A stretch of 64,000 nt of DNA, taken from contig JAWQUS010000022.1 of assembly GCA_036365455.1 (NCBI GenBank), positions 6,634,001 through 6,698,000 of the forward strand, given 5' to 3'. Position 1 is the stretch's first letter; every line of letters begins with the position of its first letter. The notes below the pieces were generated by a model. The model was not told the DNA's origin and ran no database searches. It was given only the letters and a program-made list of their open reading frames with translations. This document shows positions 1 to 8,905 of the stretch, piece after piece. Source of the DNA: Macrosoma leucophasiata. Lineage: Eukaryota; Arthropoda; Insecta; Lepidoptera; Hedylidae. A program made the position numbers and the translations under genes.

Positions 1-90
1 GTGCATCATGGGTGTGTTACTCCTCATCGGCCAGGGTAAGGAGACGCCCGACGTGTTGGTTGAGCTTCTGGACGTCGCGAAGACTGCCAG
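1..90 (+). CDS. PUS3: tRNA pseudouridine(38/39) synthase PUS3, internal exon (5' part outside window)
   Basis: PUS3/Deg1 is a TruA-family enzyme that converts U38/U39 of the tRNA anticodon arm to pseudouridine. Reading from base 2 gives CIMGVLLLIGQGKETPDVLV, then ELLDVAKTA. This matches the conserved motif 'C-hydrophobic-GQG-x-E-x-PDV' of the PUS3 C-terminal half. The exon ends in AG before a gtttgt donor at 91. The split codon AG|A (Arg) is completed at 2775, so the protein continues as RKPQYNMA, a PUS3 signature. The catalytic Asp lies upstream, outside the window. I recognised the family from motif memory, not from an alignment. Confidence 0.9.
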
Positions 91-310
91 GTTTGTGCTA
101 AGTCTTTAATCGATAATGTAGGGTGATTTAGGTTCCGCAGCCGAAACCCTTATAGATCTGCCTGTTTGTCCGTCAATCCGTCTGTCTGTATGTCGCAGCA
201 ACTTTATTCCGTAACTTTTAAGATTATTCAACATGTATCGGGAATAATGCACACTATCTAACACCTCGATTAGAAAATCGCGTTATAATCATAAAACATG
301 AACTGGAATA

Positions 311-732
311 ATTTGCCTGTCGAGATTCGTAAAACTCAAACTATTGCTATCTTCAAGAAACAAGTTAAACATTTTTACCTTAGTCTCTAACTTTCTTAGT
401 TCTAGTATCTACTTCTAATTTCCATCTTTCCTATCCCTATCTCTCTCATTCCCTTTATTTCTGTTATTCATCAATTGTGTTTTTTTTTTTTTTTGCTTTC
501 CATGAAACTTGTTGATGTACTTACGACGTTATATGTATATTGTATCTTACACAGTTGTTACATTAAGTATGTACACCCTACCGACTACTAAATTTGTGAT
601 CCTTTATGCAAGGTTGCCTGGCAGAAATCGCTACCTGAGCGATAAGGCCGCCTACTGTACCTGTTTTACTGTCGTCTATTTATGTAAATTGTTTCTGTTT
701 GGTGTACGACAAGAAATAAATAAATAAATAAA
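311..732 (+). mobile_element. 5'-truncated LINE-type 3' end with (AAAT)n tail
   Basis: The stretch ends in a clean AAATAAATAAATAAATA tail at about 712-732. It is bracketed by a nearly identical direct repeat of about 52 bp (255-310 and 733-787, starting TATCTAACACCTCGATTAG). A tail followed by a copy of the preceding sequence is what target-primed retrotransposition leaves, though the duplication is long. It lies in a PUS3 intron. The rest of the intron from 91 to 254 and 788 to 1004 is AT-rich with nothing recognised. Confidence 0.5.
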
Positions 733-1064
733 TATCTAACACCTCGATTAGAAAATCGCGTTATAATCCTAATACATGAACTGAAATTACATGTTTATGT
801 ATTTATAATATTTTTTATTTAAGAAATAAGTTGTCCTCAATTTGTACGAACAGTATGCACACCCTATGCATACTTACCCTACCTCTACCTACGGCCACAC
901 ATAAAACACGAACCGAAAAAAAGTGATGTAGCGTAACTTGCATACCCATATTTAACACTCGCTAGTAATAAAATCAATTTTAATATTCCACCATTTTACT
1001 TTTTAAGTTATTATTTATAATAAAAAGCACGTCTCAACGAGTTCTAATAAACTTATTTTATTCT

Positions 1065-1282
1065 AAAGAAAAATGGAAAGAAAAATTTGACTTCAGGCGA
1101 GACTTGAACTCGCGGCCTACTGGGAATTTAGTCCAGCCGCTCTTCCAATTGAGCTACTGAAGTCCTGCCCGATTTGTCAAATCTTTCCTTCACATTTATT
1201 GCATTGCTTTATGGTAGCAGCAGCGCCATCTATTGCCAACTATGCTAGTTAAATTGTCAAATTTTTCTTTCCATTTTTCTTT
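1065..1282 (-). mobile_element. tRNA-bearing MITE, Tyr-like type, complete copy
   Basis: The left end AAAGAAAAATGGAAAGAAAA is repeated in inverted orientation at the right end (about 1257-1282, CTTTCCATTTTTCTTT). Between them lie a minus-strand tRNA-like cassette (1090-1163) and a core of about 90 bp that includes GCGCCATCTATTGCC. Other copies sit at 1386-1556, 6854-7122, 10547-10700 and 11338-11596. Confidence 0.7.
1090..1163 (-). other. tRNA-like cassette (tRNA-Tyr-like, not a functional gene)
   Basis: On the minus strand the acceptor arms ACTTCAG and CTGAAGT pair over 7 bp, the D stem is GCTC/GAGC, and the T arm is GCGAG/CTCGC with a TTC-type loop. Box A-like and box B-like sequences are present. 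The anticodon arm CTGGA/CCCAG has a mismatch, and the anticodon position differs between copies (AAA here, ATA at 6880-6941, AGA elsewhere). It is therefore treated as part of a mobile element rather than a tRNA gene. Confidence 0.6.
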
Positions 1283-1385
1283 AAATAAAATATATTTCAC
1301 AAGCATGTGTTAATGCGAAATAATATAAAAACAATTATTAAGGGTAAAAGCGACTTCTTTACGATATTCAATAAATTGCAAAGTC

Positions 1386-1556
1386 TATTATATCGGTTGC
1401 CTAACTAGCATAGTTGGCAATAGATGGCGCTACTGCTACCCTAAAGCAATGCAATAAATGTGAAGGAAAGATTTGACAAATCGGGCAGGGCTTCAGTAGC
1501 TCAATTGGAAGAGCGGCTGGACTAGATTCCCAGTAGGCCGCGAGTTCGAGTTCTAA
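1386..1556 (+). mobile_element. tRNA-bearing MITE, inverted truncated copy
   Basis: This is the reverse complement of the core and tRNA cassette of the copy at 1065-1282. The tRNA-like part (from 1490) breaks off inside the T loop at GAGTTCGAG and runs into TTCTAATAAACTTGT, which also occurs at 1043-1055 before the first copy. The two copies face each other head to head. Confidence 0.6.
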
Positions 1557-1565
1557 TAAACTTGT

Positions 1566-1795
1566 AGCGTCCACTACATTAAGGCGCCAACTAGTGGAAT
1601 ACAATGAAACCTTACAGTACTTGTCTAGTACGATAGATGGCGTGCAGTCAAATTACATCGCACATACGAAGATTTCACAAGAGTTGGCTTATATACAACT
1701 TCCCAACGTCAACCGTTGGGCCGCGGCCCGCCAGGCGCTACCACCTCGCCTGGTCGGAGGATCCTCCCTTTTCGCCGGATGAACACTTCCACCCG
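1566..1795. mobile_element. hAT-like non-autonomous element M1 with 8-bp TSD
   Basis: Starts AGCGTCCACTACATTAAGGC and ends CACTTCCACCCG. It is flanked on both sides by AAACTTGT (1558-1565 and 1796-1803). The uninterrupted site ACTTGTTGACACTAG is seen at 4900-4915. Diverged copies are at 8762-8905 and 48532-48769. An 8-bp duplication is typical of hAT transposons; no transposase is encoded. Confidence 0.65.
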
Positions 1796-2030
1796 AAACT
1801 TGTTGACACTAGCATTTTATTTTGGATAGACGTTAGTCTGATTTTCGTTTGTATTGACTGTTCACCAAATGGGTGACCATAATTTGCTTATTTTTAATTA
1901 ACTTTGGGACAAAATATTACCAATATCAAAAATGTCTGAAATCGATTCGGTTATCGATTCTGAACTAACAATTTCGGGTTGTACATTCAATCCTGTTACA
2001 CGTTGTAAAATTGAAACTTGGTGGATAAAT
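1796..2030 (+). repeat. Unclassified repeat (copy 1 of 2)
   Basis: AACTTGTTGACACTAGCATT through TTACACGTTGTA recurs at 4903-5078 with point differences and a small deletion. It contains a short open stretch starting MSEIDSVIDSE that is not shared intact by the second copy. Function unknown. It is followed at about 2055-2165 by a degraded retroelement tail with GACGTCCACAGCTGGAC. Confidence 0.5.
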
Positions 2031-2288
2031 GTACGCTGTAAACCGATTTTTCATATTCATCATCATTCATCTGAAAGACGTCCACAGCTGGACAAAGCCT
2101 ACCCCCAAAGATGTCCACAACAGTGTTGTGCGTCATTAGGGAAGAATATGCCATAATTGCCACGCTTAGCATGTGTTTTGGTGATTAATACATATTAGTG
2201 GTAATTTAATCGAGGGATCCTCTTGCCCATAACACGCTTTTATATTTATTTGGAATGGTTTGGCCTCTATTGTTCGGTTGGATTGCCT

Positions 2289-2575
2289 CCACTACAGAGC
2301 GATTGTTCGGGCATATAGAAAGCATGTCGAATGAGCGAATGACTAAACAGATATATAATGTGGATGGTTGTAGAGGCCCAGGAAGACCAAGACTGACCTA
2401 CCATGACCAAATAGGTCGAGTTCTGTCTGATGGTGGGTCAAGTCTTAGGAATCGGCGCGCGTGTATCAACAGAATGAAGGTACATGCGGCACGGCAGGTG
2501 TGTCAAGACCGGAATATCTGGTGCTCTACACACTGCCTACCCCGTTAGGGACCCCGTGAAGACACCAACATACAT
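2289..2575 (+). pseudogene. LINE reverse-transcriptase C-terminal relic with ATACAT-type tail
   Basis: Translation gives FGHIESMSNERMTKQIY, then GRPRLT, SLRNRRACINRM and VCQDRNIW. This pattern (GH.E.M...., GR.RPR.., RRAC..R.M, VC.DR..W) is the C-terminal tail of a widespread insect non-LTR reverse transcriptase. The tail GTGAAGACACCAACATACAT resembles the GTGAAGATACATACATAC ends at 22598, 48960, 59460 and 60995. A related copy is at 22320-22598. Confidence 0.6.
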
Positions 2576-2602
2576 ACCGAGCGATGGGGTAATTTAACGA
2601 AA

Positions 2603-2735
2603 ATTACCAGGCCGTACATTACCACCTGACCGGAATCCGATATTGCTGAACACTACCATTTAGCGGCAAGTATATTAGGTAATGCGGTGGTGCCTACGCC
2701 CGCGAGCTCCGCCACTGGAGCTCTACCAGTAAGAA
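2603..2735 (-). mobile_element. SINE-A fragment
   Basis: Minus-strand match to the 5' half of the most frequent short repeat of this window, which runs from GGTGGTAGAGCTCCAGTGAC through GCGGGCGTAGGCACCACCGC and GTGTTCAGCACTATCGTG to CACTTCCATTACATAAA plus an A tail (about 285 bp). Confidence 0.75.
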
Positions 2736-2774
2736 GTATGATAAAAACAATGATTTTTCTGTATTTTCTTGCAG

Positions 2775-2921
2775 AAAACCTCAGTACAATATGGCGTTAG
2801 ATGTCCCATTGAACCTCTTCGAGTGTACGTACGAATTGTCTCAAAACTGGCTCTTCGATAAGGGAGAGCTGAAGTCTCTAGTGGCTCATTTCCAAAATGA
2901 ATGGACTATCCATGCTGTGAA
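2775..2921 (+). CDS. PUS3: PUS3 exon 2 of those in window
   Basis: Acceptor TTTTCTTGCAG ends at 2774 and donor GTAAGT starts at 2922. The reading frame continues from exon 1-90 and encodes KPQYNMALDVPLNLFECTYE, then LSQNWLFDKGEL, then HFQNEWTIHAVK. KPQY-x-MA and the final NEWTIHAVKT are typical of PUS3, where the 'HAVKT' segment packs against the catalytic domain. The last two bases AA combine with A at 3351 to give Lys. Confidence 0.9.
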
Positions 2922-2929
2922 GTAAGTAA

Positions 2930-3092
2930 CGCAACTTCACGCCTGCAATCCTCGAAGGGGTAGACAGAGGTAAATGCATGCATTCAAGCATAAGTACATG
3001 CAAACGCCCACGGTTCGCCGGTTACGTTTTGGCCCATGTAACAGGTGGCGAGCCTGTTGACATCTCCGGGCACATTACCAAACTCTGCTACC
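2930..3092 (-). mobile_element. SINE-B fragment
   Basis: Minus-strand 3' part of a tRNA-derived SINE (full copy at 31646-31956). Diagnostic words are GCAATCCTCGAAGGGGTAG and CCCACGGTTCGCCGGTTACG. It begins eight bases after the PUS3 donor site, so intron 2 starts almost inside it. Confidence 0.7.
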
Positions 3093-3350
3093 ATTTAGCG
3101 GATTTGATGAGTTACGACGCGAAAAGCGACCTACACGCTGGCGGATCCACGGGCAACAGCTAGTTATTCATTAAGCTATTGCATAGCTTCTATCGAGGAC
3201 CTTGAGCGCGGGGACCGAATTCAGAAATTCCGTAACGAAAAATCCTCACGCTATTGTAAAATAGCTGTATTGTAAAATAGTAAAAATATTTCAAACAATA
3301 TTAACTTTTTTATAACCTAATATTATAAAGAGGTAATCTTTTTTTTTCAG

Positions 3351-3526
3351 AACCACAATGATGAAGGACTCGCTCCAGCATCTGGAATGGCAGCTTGAAA
3401 GAATGGAGAAGGAAGATCTTGGCGCTTCTTGGGGGGAGGATATTTGTGTATCCGCCCACACCGACTGTTTGTTACAAGGTGTGAAGCCTAGAATATACAC
3501 GCCTTTGTTGAAAAGAGTGACTTGTT
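3351..3526 (+). CDS. PUS3: PUS3 exon 3 of those in window
   Basis: A pyrimidine-rich acceptor (TTTTTTTTCAG, ending 3350) precedes an open frame TTMMKDSLQHLEWQLERMEK, then LLQGVKPRIYTPLLKR, then VTC. The QGVK-x-R-x-Y-x-PL-x-KR block is the conserved PUS3 C-terminal motif. The donor GTGAGT starts at 3527, leaving one base (T) to pair with CC at 6540. The frame continues openly past the donor for 28 codons, but the join to 6540 gives the expected PUS3 ending. Confidence 0.88.
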
Positions 3527-3556
3527 GTGAGTATTCATGTGATATTTATACTAATA

Positions 3557-3900
3557 GTACCTGGTTGACCGAGCTTCGCTCCGTAGCGATTTTTGAAAAG
3601 AAATATGAATAAAAACAATTGATTTTTATGGTCTAACCTCAAATCAAACACTTCTTTGCTAAAAACGCCATCTATTGATGAATAGAAGAACCATTAGTAG
3701 ACTAATGGTTCTTCTATTCATCAATAGATGGCGTTAGTCGTCGGTTATGAAGAAAATTTATTATTCACTTGGAACCGAGCTTTTCTTGGACCTGGAACCT
3801 AAAGAAATCGATTTCTTGACTCGAAAAACCCCTAATCTGTAAGTTTCAAGAAAATCGTTGGAGCCGTTTCCGAGATCTTGATTCTATATGTCGAAGAATT
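3557..3900. repeat. Repeat R3 with perfect 35-bp hairpin
   Basis: Starts TACCTGGTTGACCGAGCTTC and recurs at 9673-10010. It contains an exact inverted repeat, 3664-3698 against 3701-3735, with a 2-base spacer and CGCCATCTATTGATGAAT at its outer end. The second copy has lost most of the left arm. Confidence 0.7.
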
Positions 3901-4271
3901 GCTCGTTTAAAGGTTTATTAGATAAAACTATTATTATATATATAACGGAGTGCCAGCACGACGATTAGAGGTTTCCTTTAAGTGGTGCGTATATTTGTGG
4001 ACACGCGCCTTCATCGTGGGCGTTGTCTTCCAGGAACACGATAAAATAATAAGGCTGCTAGTTAGTTATTTCCCTAATTTAATTATTACAACGCTTAAAT
4101 CATGGACTTATAATGAGATTACAATAATATCTAACAATACAGAACAAATGGGTTTTCGAGTGACAATAATGTACGACAGCTCTTCAAAAAGTGAGGGACG
4201 TTCGCTCAGTATCAATAGTGTACTCTTTGTGTACTTTCGTCCGTTATTCCAGCCAGATACAACTCCATTAG
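3901..4271. other. Intron stretch without recognised gene
   Basis: A 119-codon open frame starts at 3950 but shows no recognised family, has no splice support, and runs into palindromic repeat sequence. I treat it as chance. Confidence 0.4.
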
Positions 4272-4363
4272 GTGTTACCAGCGCCCTTATATATATAGGG
4301 CGCTGGTAACACGGAAGTTTGCCGGGACAGCTATATACATATATAGCTGTCCCGGCAAACTTC
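4272..4363. repeat. Two adjacent perfect palindromes
   Basis: The first has 15-bp arms (GTGTTACCAGCGCCC, 4272-4286, and complement 4298-4312) around an AT loop. The second has 24-bp arms (4314-4337 and 4340-4363) with a 2-base loop. The right arm of the second is the start of the CCCGGCAAACTTCGTATT repeat that follows. Confidence 0.85.
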
Positions 4364-4650
4364 GTATTGCCTCACAATGAAATAATGTGTCAAAGGTTTG
4401 ATAGATACGGACTATTTGTTAAAAAATATAAATTTGTGGTTTTTATGTATTTATTTATTCTTTTATGTATGCACAGAAATTATACATAAGGCGGACTTAA
4501 CGCCACTAGGCGTATCTATTTTTACTATTTCCCTTCAATTTCTTCATATTTTCTAACCTTTTAAACCTTCCCTGGACTTCCAAAAATTATTCAAAATTAG
4601 CCAAATCGATCCAGCCGTTTTCGAGTTTTAGCGAGACCAACGAACAGCAA
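4355..4650 (+). repeat. CCCGGCAAACTTCG repeat
   Basis: Starts CCCGGCAAACTTCGTATTGC and ends near GCGAGACCAACGAACAGCAA. Other copies are at 16067-16322, 32460-32700, 50112-50338, 50346-50588 and a fragment at 50824. A truncated restart is at 4683-4715. It is an abundant lepidopteran-type interspersed repeat; I cannot assign its class. Confidence 0.6.
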
Positions 4651-4902
4651 TAGATTTTTATATACGAGTATATATATATATACTAGCTATCCCGGCAAAC
4701 TTCGTATTTGTCTCTAGTATTTAGAGCTAGTATTTAATAAAAGAAAAAAAAAATTTTTTATCGGTCACCACGCTTAAAAAGTGTAACTTGAATTAATATC
4801 AAAGAAAAAAATAAATACTGCATAAATAAAATAAATAAATAATTATAATTGCATAAGTTTTATTTATAATAAAAAGCACGTCTCAACGAGTTCTAATAAA
4901 CT

Positions 4903-5078
4903 TGTTGACACTAGCATTTTATTTTGGATAGACGTTAGTCTCATTTTCGTTTGTTTTGACTGTTCACCAAATGAGTGACAAAATATTACCTATATCAAAA
5001 ATGGCCGAAATCGATGCGTTATTGGTCATGAACTAACTAGTTTCGGGTTGTACATTCAATCCTGTTACACGTTGTATA
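4903..5078 (+). repeat. Unclassified repeat (copy 2)
   Basis: Second copy of the repeat at 1796-2030. Here its left neighbour CACGTCTCAACGAGTTCTAA is uninterrupted, showing the arrangement before the insertions at 1065-1795. Confidence 0.55.
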
Positions 5079-5084
5079 GATAGA

Positions 5085-5565
5085 TTATAAAGCTGAAGAG
5101 TTTGTTTGTTTGCTTGAACGCGCTAATCTCAGAAACAACTGGTCCGATTTGAAAAAATATTTCAGTGTTAGATAGTCCTTTTATCGAGGCAGGCTTTAGG
5201 CTACATAACATCACGTTAAGATGCATAAATTTAGACTAGCCGTGCCCGCGACTTCGTCCGCGTCGATTTTAACAAAATTATTGCTTAGTTTCTACTTGGA
5301 CGAATTCGTGAGCACAGCTTGTATAATATAATTCGTGAGCTATTCGCTTGTAAAATTCCTGTCAAAATCGATTTTGCCGTTCCTGAGACTATCCGGAACA
5401 AACAGACAGACAGACAGACCGACAGGCAAGAATAGTAAAAAATGTTTCGATATATGTACCGTGTATACATACATGTGCATTTAGTAAAAAGTTTATTATA
5501 TTGTTATTATTTATTATATGTTATACGGTTATTTTAAATATAACAAACGGACACTCCAAAATTTG
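5085..5565 (+). repeat. Composite retroelement/Helitron-like tail with (ACAG)n
   Basis: Contains CCCGCGACTTCGTCCGCG (5246), an (ACAG)n microsatellite at 5402-5420, and TGTACCGTGTATACATACAT to CGGACACTCCAAAATTTGTA. The same ordered blocks occur at 17514-17830 and, inverted, at 58155-58455. Confidence 0.55.
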
Positions 5566-5861
5566 TATATGTTGATGGCGTCGGCACGCGATGACCCACC
5601 CACCCAATCGTCCTCTACTGGAGAAAAATATACAAATTCATGTTCTCGTTATTATAGATAACGCTCTTTTTATTCTCCATTATGGGACGTCACGACCCCA
5701 CCGCCCACTAGCGGAAGAATTTTCTTCCACTGGAATAGAATTCCTCCACTAGTGCAGTCAGTTAACCGAACAATGACGGTCAAACCATTCCGATGTGGCG
5801 GTGGTAAATTCAATAACGCAAGATGGGGAAGATTTTTCAACCGGCGTCATGGCGTACAGCC

Positions 5862-6079
5862 ACACCGCGGACACTCCGCCAAAATTCCATACAAACGCTT
5901 AATTTGGTCTATTTTACACAGACATCAACCAGTGACGTGTATTTACACATGCACCTGTGTGCGTAGCACGTACAAAATACCAACCGTCGCCCATAAGAGG
6001 GGAAGGTTGGGTGATGCGGGGAAATCGGGCGGGACGTCGAAGTGTCCATTCTACACGTAGTATTATTACATGTTCTCTG
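5862..6079 (-). mobile_element. hAT-like MITE B (218 bp)
   Basis: Ends are ACACCGCGGACACTCCGCC and CAGAGAA(C/T)ATG on the opposite strand. It interrupts CATGGCGTAC...GGGACAACGGG. An uninterrupted copy of that site is present at 6427-6510, and the GTACAG flank is repeated on both sides. The inner hairpin CACGTGCACC...GTAGCACGT is a family mark. At least ten near-full copies occur in this window. Confidence 0.75.
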
Positions 6080-6140
6080 GTACAGGGACAACGGGAATAA
6101 ACCCATCTTTCGGCTGGAGACCGATAAGGGACATAATAAT

Positions 6141-6426
6141 TTTTACTGGTGGTAGAGCTCCAATGACGGAGCTCGCGGGCGTAGGCACCACTGCATTACC
6201 TAATACACTTGCCGCTAAGAGTGTTCAGCACTATCGTGTACCGGTCAAGTGGTAATGTATAGCCCTGTAATTTCCGGCACAGAGGCATAACACCTTACGC
6301 TTCAGGAGTGGTAACGCATCTGCATTTTGACCTTGTTCTTTGCGTAGGTGTCTATAGGCTGCAGTCATCACTTAACATCAATGTGAACTGCATGCTAGTT
6401 TACCACTTGATTACATAAAAAAAAAT
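6141..6426 (+). mobile_element. SINE-A, full-length copy
   Basis: Runs from TTTTACTGGTGGTAGAGCTC to a poly-A tail at 6426. It is flanked by two copies of an 85-90-bp intron segment containing GACAACGGGAATAAACCCAT (6084 and 6459). Confidence 0.8.
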
Positions 6427-6539
6427 GGATTTTTCAACCGGGGTCATGGCGTACGGGGACAACGGGAATAAACCCATCTTTGGGCTGGGGACTGATAAGG
6501 GGAGGATATTTTTATTAATTTGTATGTTTTCTTTTGCAG

Positions 6540-6610
6540 CCAGCCTCGAAGAAAGAATTGAATATTATAGAAAGAAACTGAAAACAAATCAAGAAGAGAC
6601 TGACTCTTAA
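6540..6610 (+). CDS. PUS3: PUS3 terminal exon with stop
   Basis: Acceptor TTTTGCAG ends at 6539. T (3526) plus CC gives Ser, then SLEERIEYYRKKLKTNQEET, then DS and TAA at 6608-6610. The LE-x-RI motif is the usual last conserved element of PUS3, so the insect protein ends soon after it. No AATAAA was seen in the next 170 bases. The intron 3527-6539 is about 3 kb, mostly repeats. Together the four exons give about 159 residues. Confidence 0.85.
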
Positions 6611-6853
6611 CATTTGTTTAACTATAGGCAAACAATCTATATCCAATAGGAAGAGATATACAGTTCTCAAGGACAAATATTATTATATAAATTAGTGAAA
6701 TTACTAATTTGATACAGAAGGAGGCAAATAACAACTTTTATTCACTGATTTTACTTTGAATTATTTATTTTATTCACAAATCGTACAACAACCGGGCAGA
6801 GTTTCACCTTACAAGTTAGCGCACAATAATTAGAACCAATTTTTTTTTTTTTA

Positions 6854-7122
6854 TAGAAAAATGGAAAGATAAATTTGACTTCAGGCGAGACTCGAACTCG
6901 CGGCCTACTGGGAATATAGTCCAGCCGCTCTTCCAATTGATAGTTGGTAATAGATGGCGCTGCTGCTACCATAAAGCAATGCAATAGATGTGAAGGAAAG
7001 ATTTGACAAATCGGGCAGGACTTCAGTAGCTCAATTGGAAGAGCGGCTGGACTAGATTCCCAGTAGGCCGCGAGTTCGAGTCTCGCCTGAAGTCAAATTT
7101 TTCTTTCCATTTTTCTTTAAAA
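6854..7122 (+). mobile_element. Head-to-head pair of tRNA-bearing MITEs
   Basis: A truncated minus copy (6854-6940, tRNA-like part with ATA at the anticodon position) abuts a + copy with a full tRNA-like cassette at 7020-7093 (acceptors ACTTCAG/CTGAAGT) and the right terminal repeat TTTTCTTTCCATTTTTCTTT. It sits in the PUS3 3' flank. Confidence 0.65.
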
Positions 7123-7234
7123 ATAAAAATATATATTTCACAAGCATGTGTTAATGCGAAACAATATAAAACAACAATTATTTTTTTATGTCCGGCTTTT
7201 TTAGGCGCCCTGTCTCGAGAGGGCACTAGTCTTT

Positions 7235-7530
7235 TTCACTGGTGGTAGAGCTCCACTGACGGAGCTCGCGGGCGTAGGCACCACCGCATTACCTAATATA
7301 CTTGCCGCTAAATGGTAGTGTTCAGCACTATCGTGTTCCGGTCAGGTGGTAATGTACGGCCCTATAATTTCCGGCACAGAGGCATAACACCTAATGCCTC
7401 AGAAGTGGCAGCGCATCTGCATTTTGACCTCTGGTCATTGTGTGGGTGTCTATAGGCTGCAGTCATCACTTAACATCAATGTGAACTGCATGCTTGTTTG
7501 CCACTTTTATTACAAAAAAAAAAAAAAAAA
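7235..7530 (+). mobile_element. SINE-A, full-length copy
   Basis: CACTGGTGGTAGAGCTCC through TTGCCACTTTTATTAC followed by about 18 A. Confidence 0.85.
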
Positions 7531-7914
7531 AAGTCTACTTCACCGGACAATCGGCGAGCGCAGAAGGCGCCCCAGCCTAAGCAAAAAAGTTAGCGCAACT
7601 GCCTAAGGGTGACCCATGCGGGTCCGTGCCTCGGCTTAGGGCGTTGCGGAGAGACATATGAGACATATGCGATTATGGGCGGTGCAACTTTCGCTCTACT
7701 CCATTCGGTTGGTGATAACCGGAATGTCATCGGCCTCGCGGGGCCGGGGATAGGGTCGGGATTAGGGGCGGGCGCGGCGCGAAACGCGTTGGCGCGTTGT
7801 ATTGGCGGTTGAATCAAATTCAGCCGGACAGGTGTTTATATACTTTTACAATTCTTGTCAACAAGAGACGTCACTAACGGTCGCTTGTACGGCATGGCTA
7901 GCAAACACATTGTA
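7531..7914. other. GC- and CpG-rich stretch, unassigned
   Basis: Contains GGCCTCGCGGGGCCGGGGAT and GGGGCGGGCGCGGCG in an otherwise AT-rich region. Short overlapping open frames on both strands do not resemble a known protein. The words GACCCA...GGGT and GGCAGTTGCGCTAA recur near 23880-23930, so part of it is repetitive. Confidence 0.35.
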
Positions 7915-8030
7915 GCTTGGCTTGGCTTGGCTGGGCGTGGTTTTGGCTTGGCTTGGCTTGGCAAGACGTGGCGTGGCTCGGCAAGGCACGGGGTGGCTCG
8001 GCAAGGCACGGGGTGGCTCGGCTAGGCGTT
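7915..8030. repeat. Degenerate (CTTGG)n / CGGCAAGGCACGGGGTGGCT minisatellite
   Basis: About 115 bp of CTTGGCTTGG units passing into two 21-22-bp units containing CAAGGCACGGGGTGGCTCGG. Confidence 0.8.
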
Positions 8031-8165
8031 ACAATTTGTTTAAAGAAATTGGGTTTTAAGATCGAAATGGGTCAAGAAGATCGCATTCCCTACTGCCTCT
8101 ACGAAAACATGCAGGTTGAGCCTGATCTACTGGCTTGGATGACAGGTTTCTGGGCCCTGTTCAGT

Positions 8166-8336
8166 AACAAAAAAAATCATTTATATTTTATTTTTTTTGA
8201 TATAATAAAAGTGGCAAACAAGCGTGCAGTTCACATTGATGTTAAGTGATGACTGCAGCCTATAGACACCCACACAATGACCAGAAGTCAAAATGCAGAT
8301 GCGTTACCACTCCTGAGGCCAAAGGTGTTATGCTTG
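8166..8336 (-). mobile_element. SINE-A 3' part
   Basis: Minus-strand A tail (as T run) plus GTGGCAAACAAGCGTGCAGT and the 3' half of the family. Confidence 0.75.
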
Positions 8337-8615
8337 GCCCGTACAATACCTTATATTTAGCTTTTAAATATATTTTAATGTTTTTTCTATTTGCAATAAT
8401 ACACCGACCAATAATATAACTTGTTAATGTAACATATACAAATATACTCTTGATATAAGCAATTGAATTATTATTTTTACATTGATTAAATTGATAAGAT
8501 TGCCATTGCATTTGTACTAAGTTTTTACACCCTGGCTGCGACCGAGCGGACTTTTATTTAACTCGGCCGAACACTACCGAACTCCAAATCGCACATAGCG
8601 TAGGTCCGGGGTAGT

Positions 8616-8757
8616 ACTGAGTGTCTAGTGCGAGATTTTATTTACTCTTACGCGAATTCGATCGCGTAAGAGTAAAGGCAGATTTGTATGGAATTGAAGG
8701 AGCGTCATTTATCGAATTCGCATAAGAGTTTTAAAAATCTCGCACTAGGCACTCAGT
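8616..8757. mobile_element. MITE with about 45-bp TIRs
   Basis: ACTGAGTGTCTAGTGCGAGA at the left is mirrored by TCTCGCACTAGGCACTCAGT at the right, with further pairing of CGCGAATTCGA segments inside. It is joined directly to an M1 copy at 8762-8905. Confidence 0.75.
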
Positions 8758-8761
8758 TGTA

Positions 8762-8905
8762 ACGTCCACAACATTAGGGCCAACTAGTGGAATACAATGA
8801 AACCTCACAGTACTTGTCCAGAACAGTAGATGGCGTGTCAATCGAATAACATCGTACATGCGAAGATTTCTCAAGAGTTGTCATATATACAACTTCCCAT
8901 GACTT
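8762..8905. mobile_element. M1 copy, truncated
   Basis: CGTCCACAACATTAGGGCCA to CAAGAGTTGTCATATATAC; same family as 1566-1795. Confidence 0.6.

Noticed and set aside
5399..5425. CRISPR-like or regular short repeats
   Set aside because: Simple (ACAG)n microsatellite within a retroelement tail, no spacers.
7590..7817. Proline-rich protein on the minus strand or Gly/Ala-rich protein on the + strand
   Set aside because: GC-rich stretch gives overlapping frames; no start context, splice site or family supports either.
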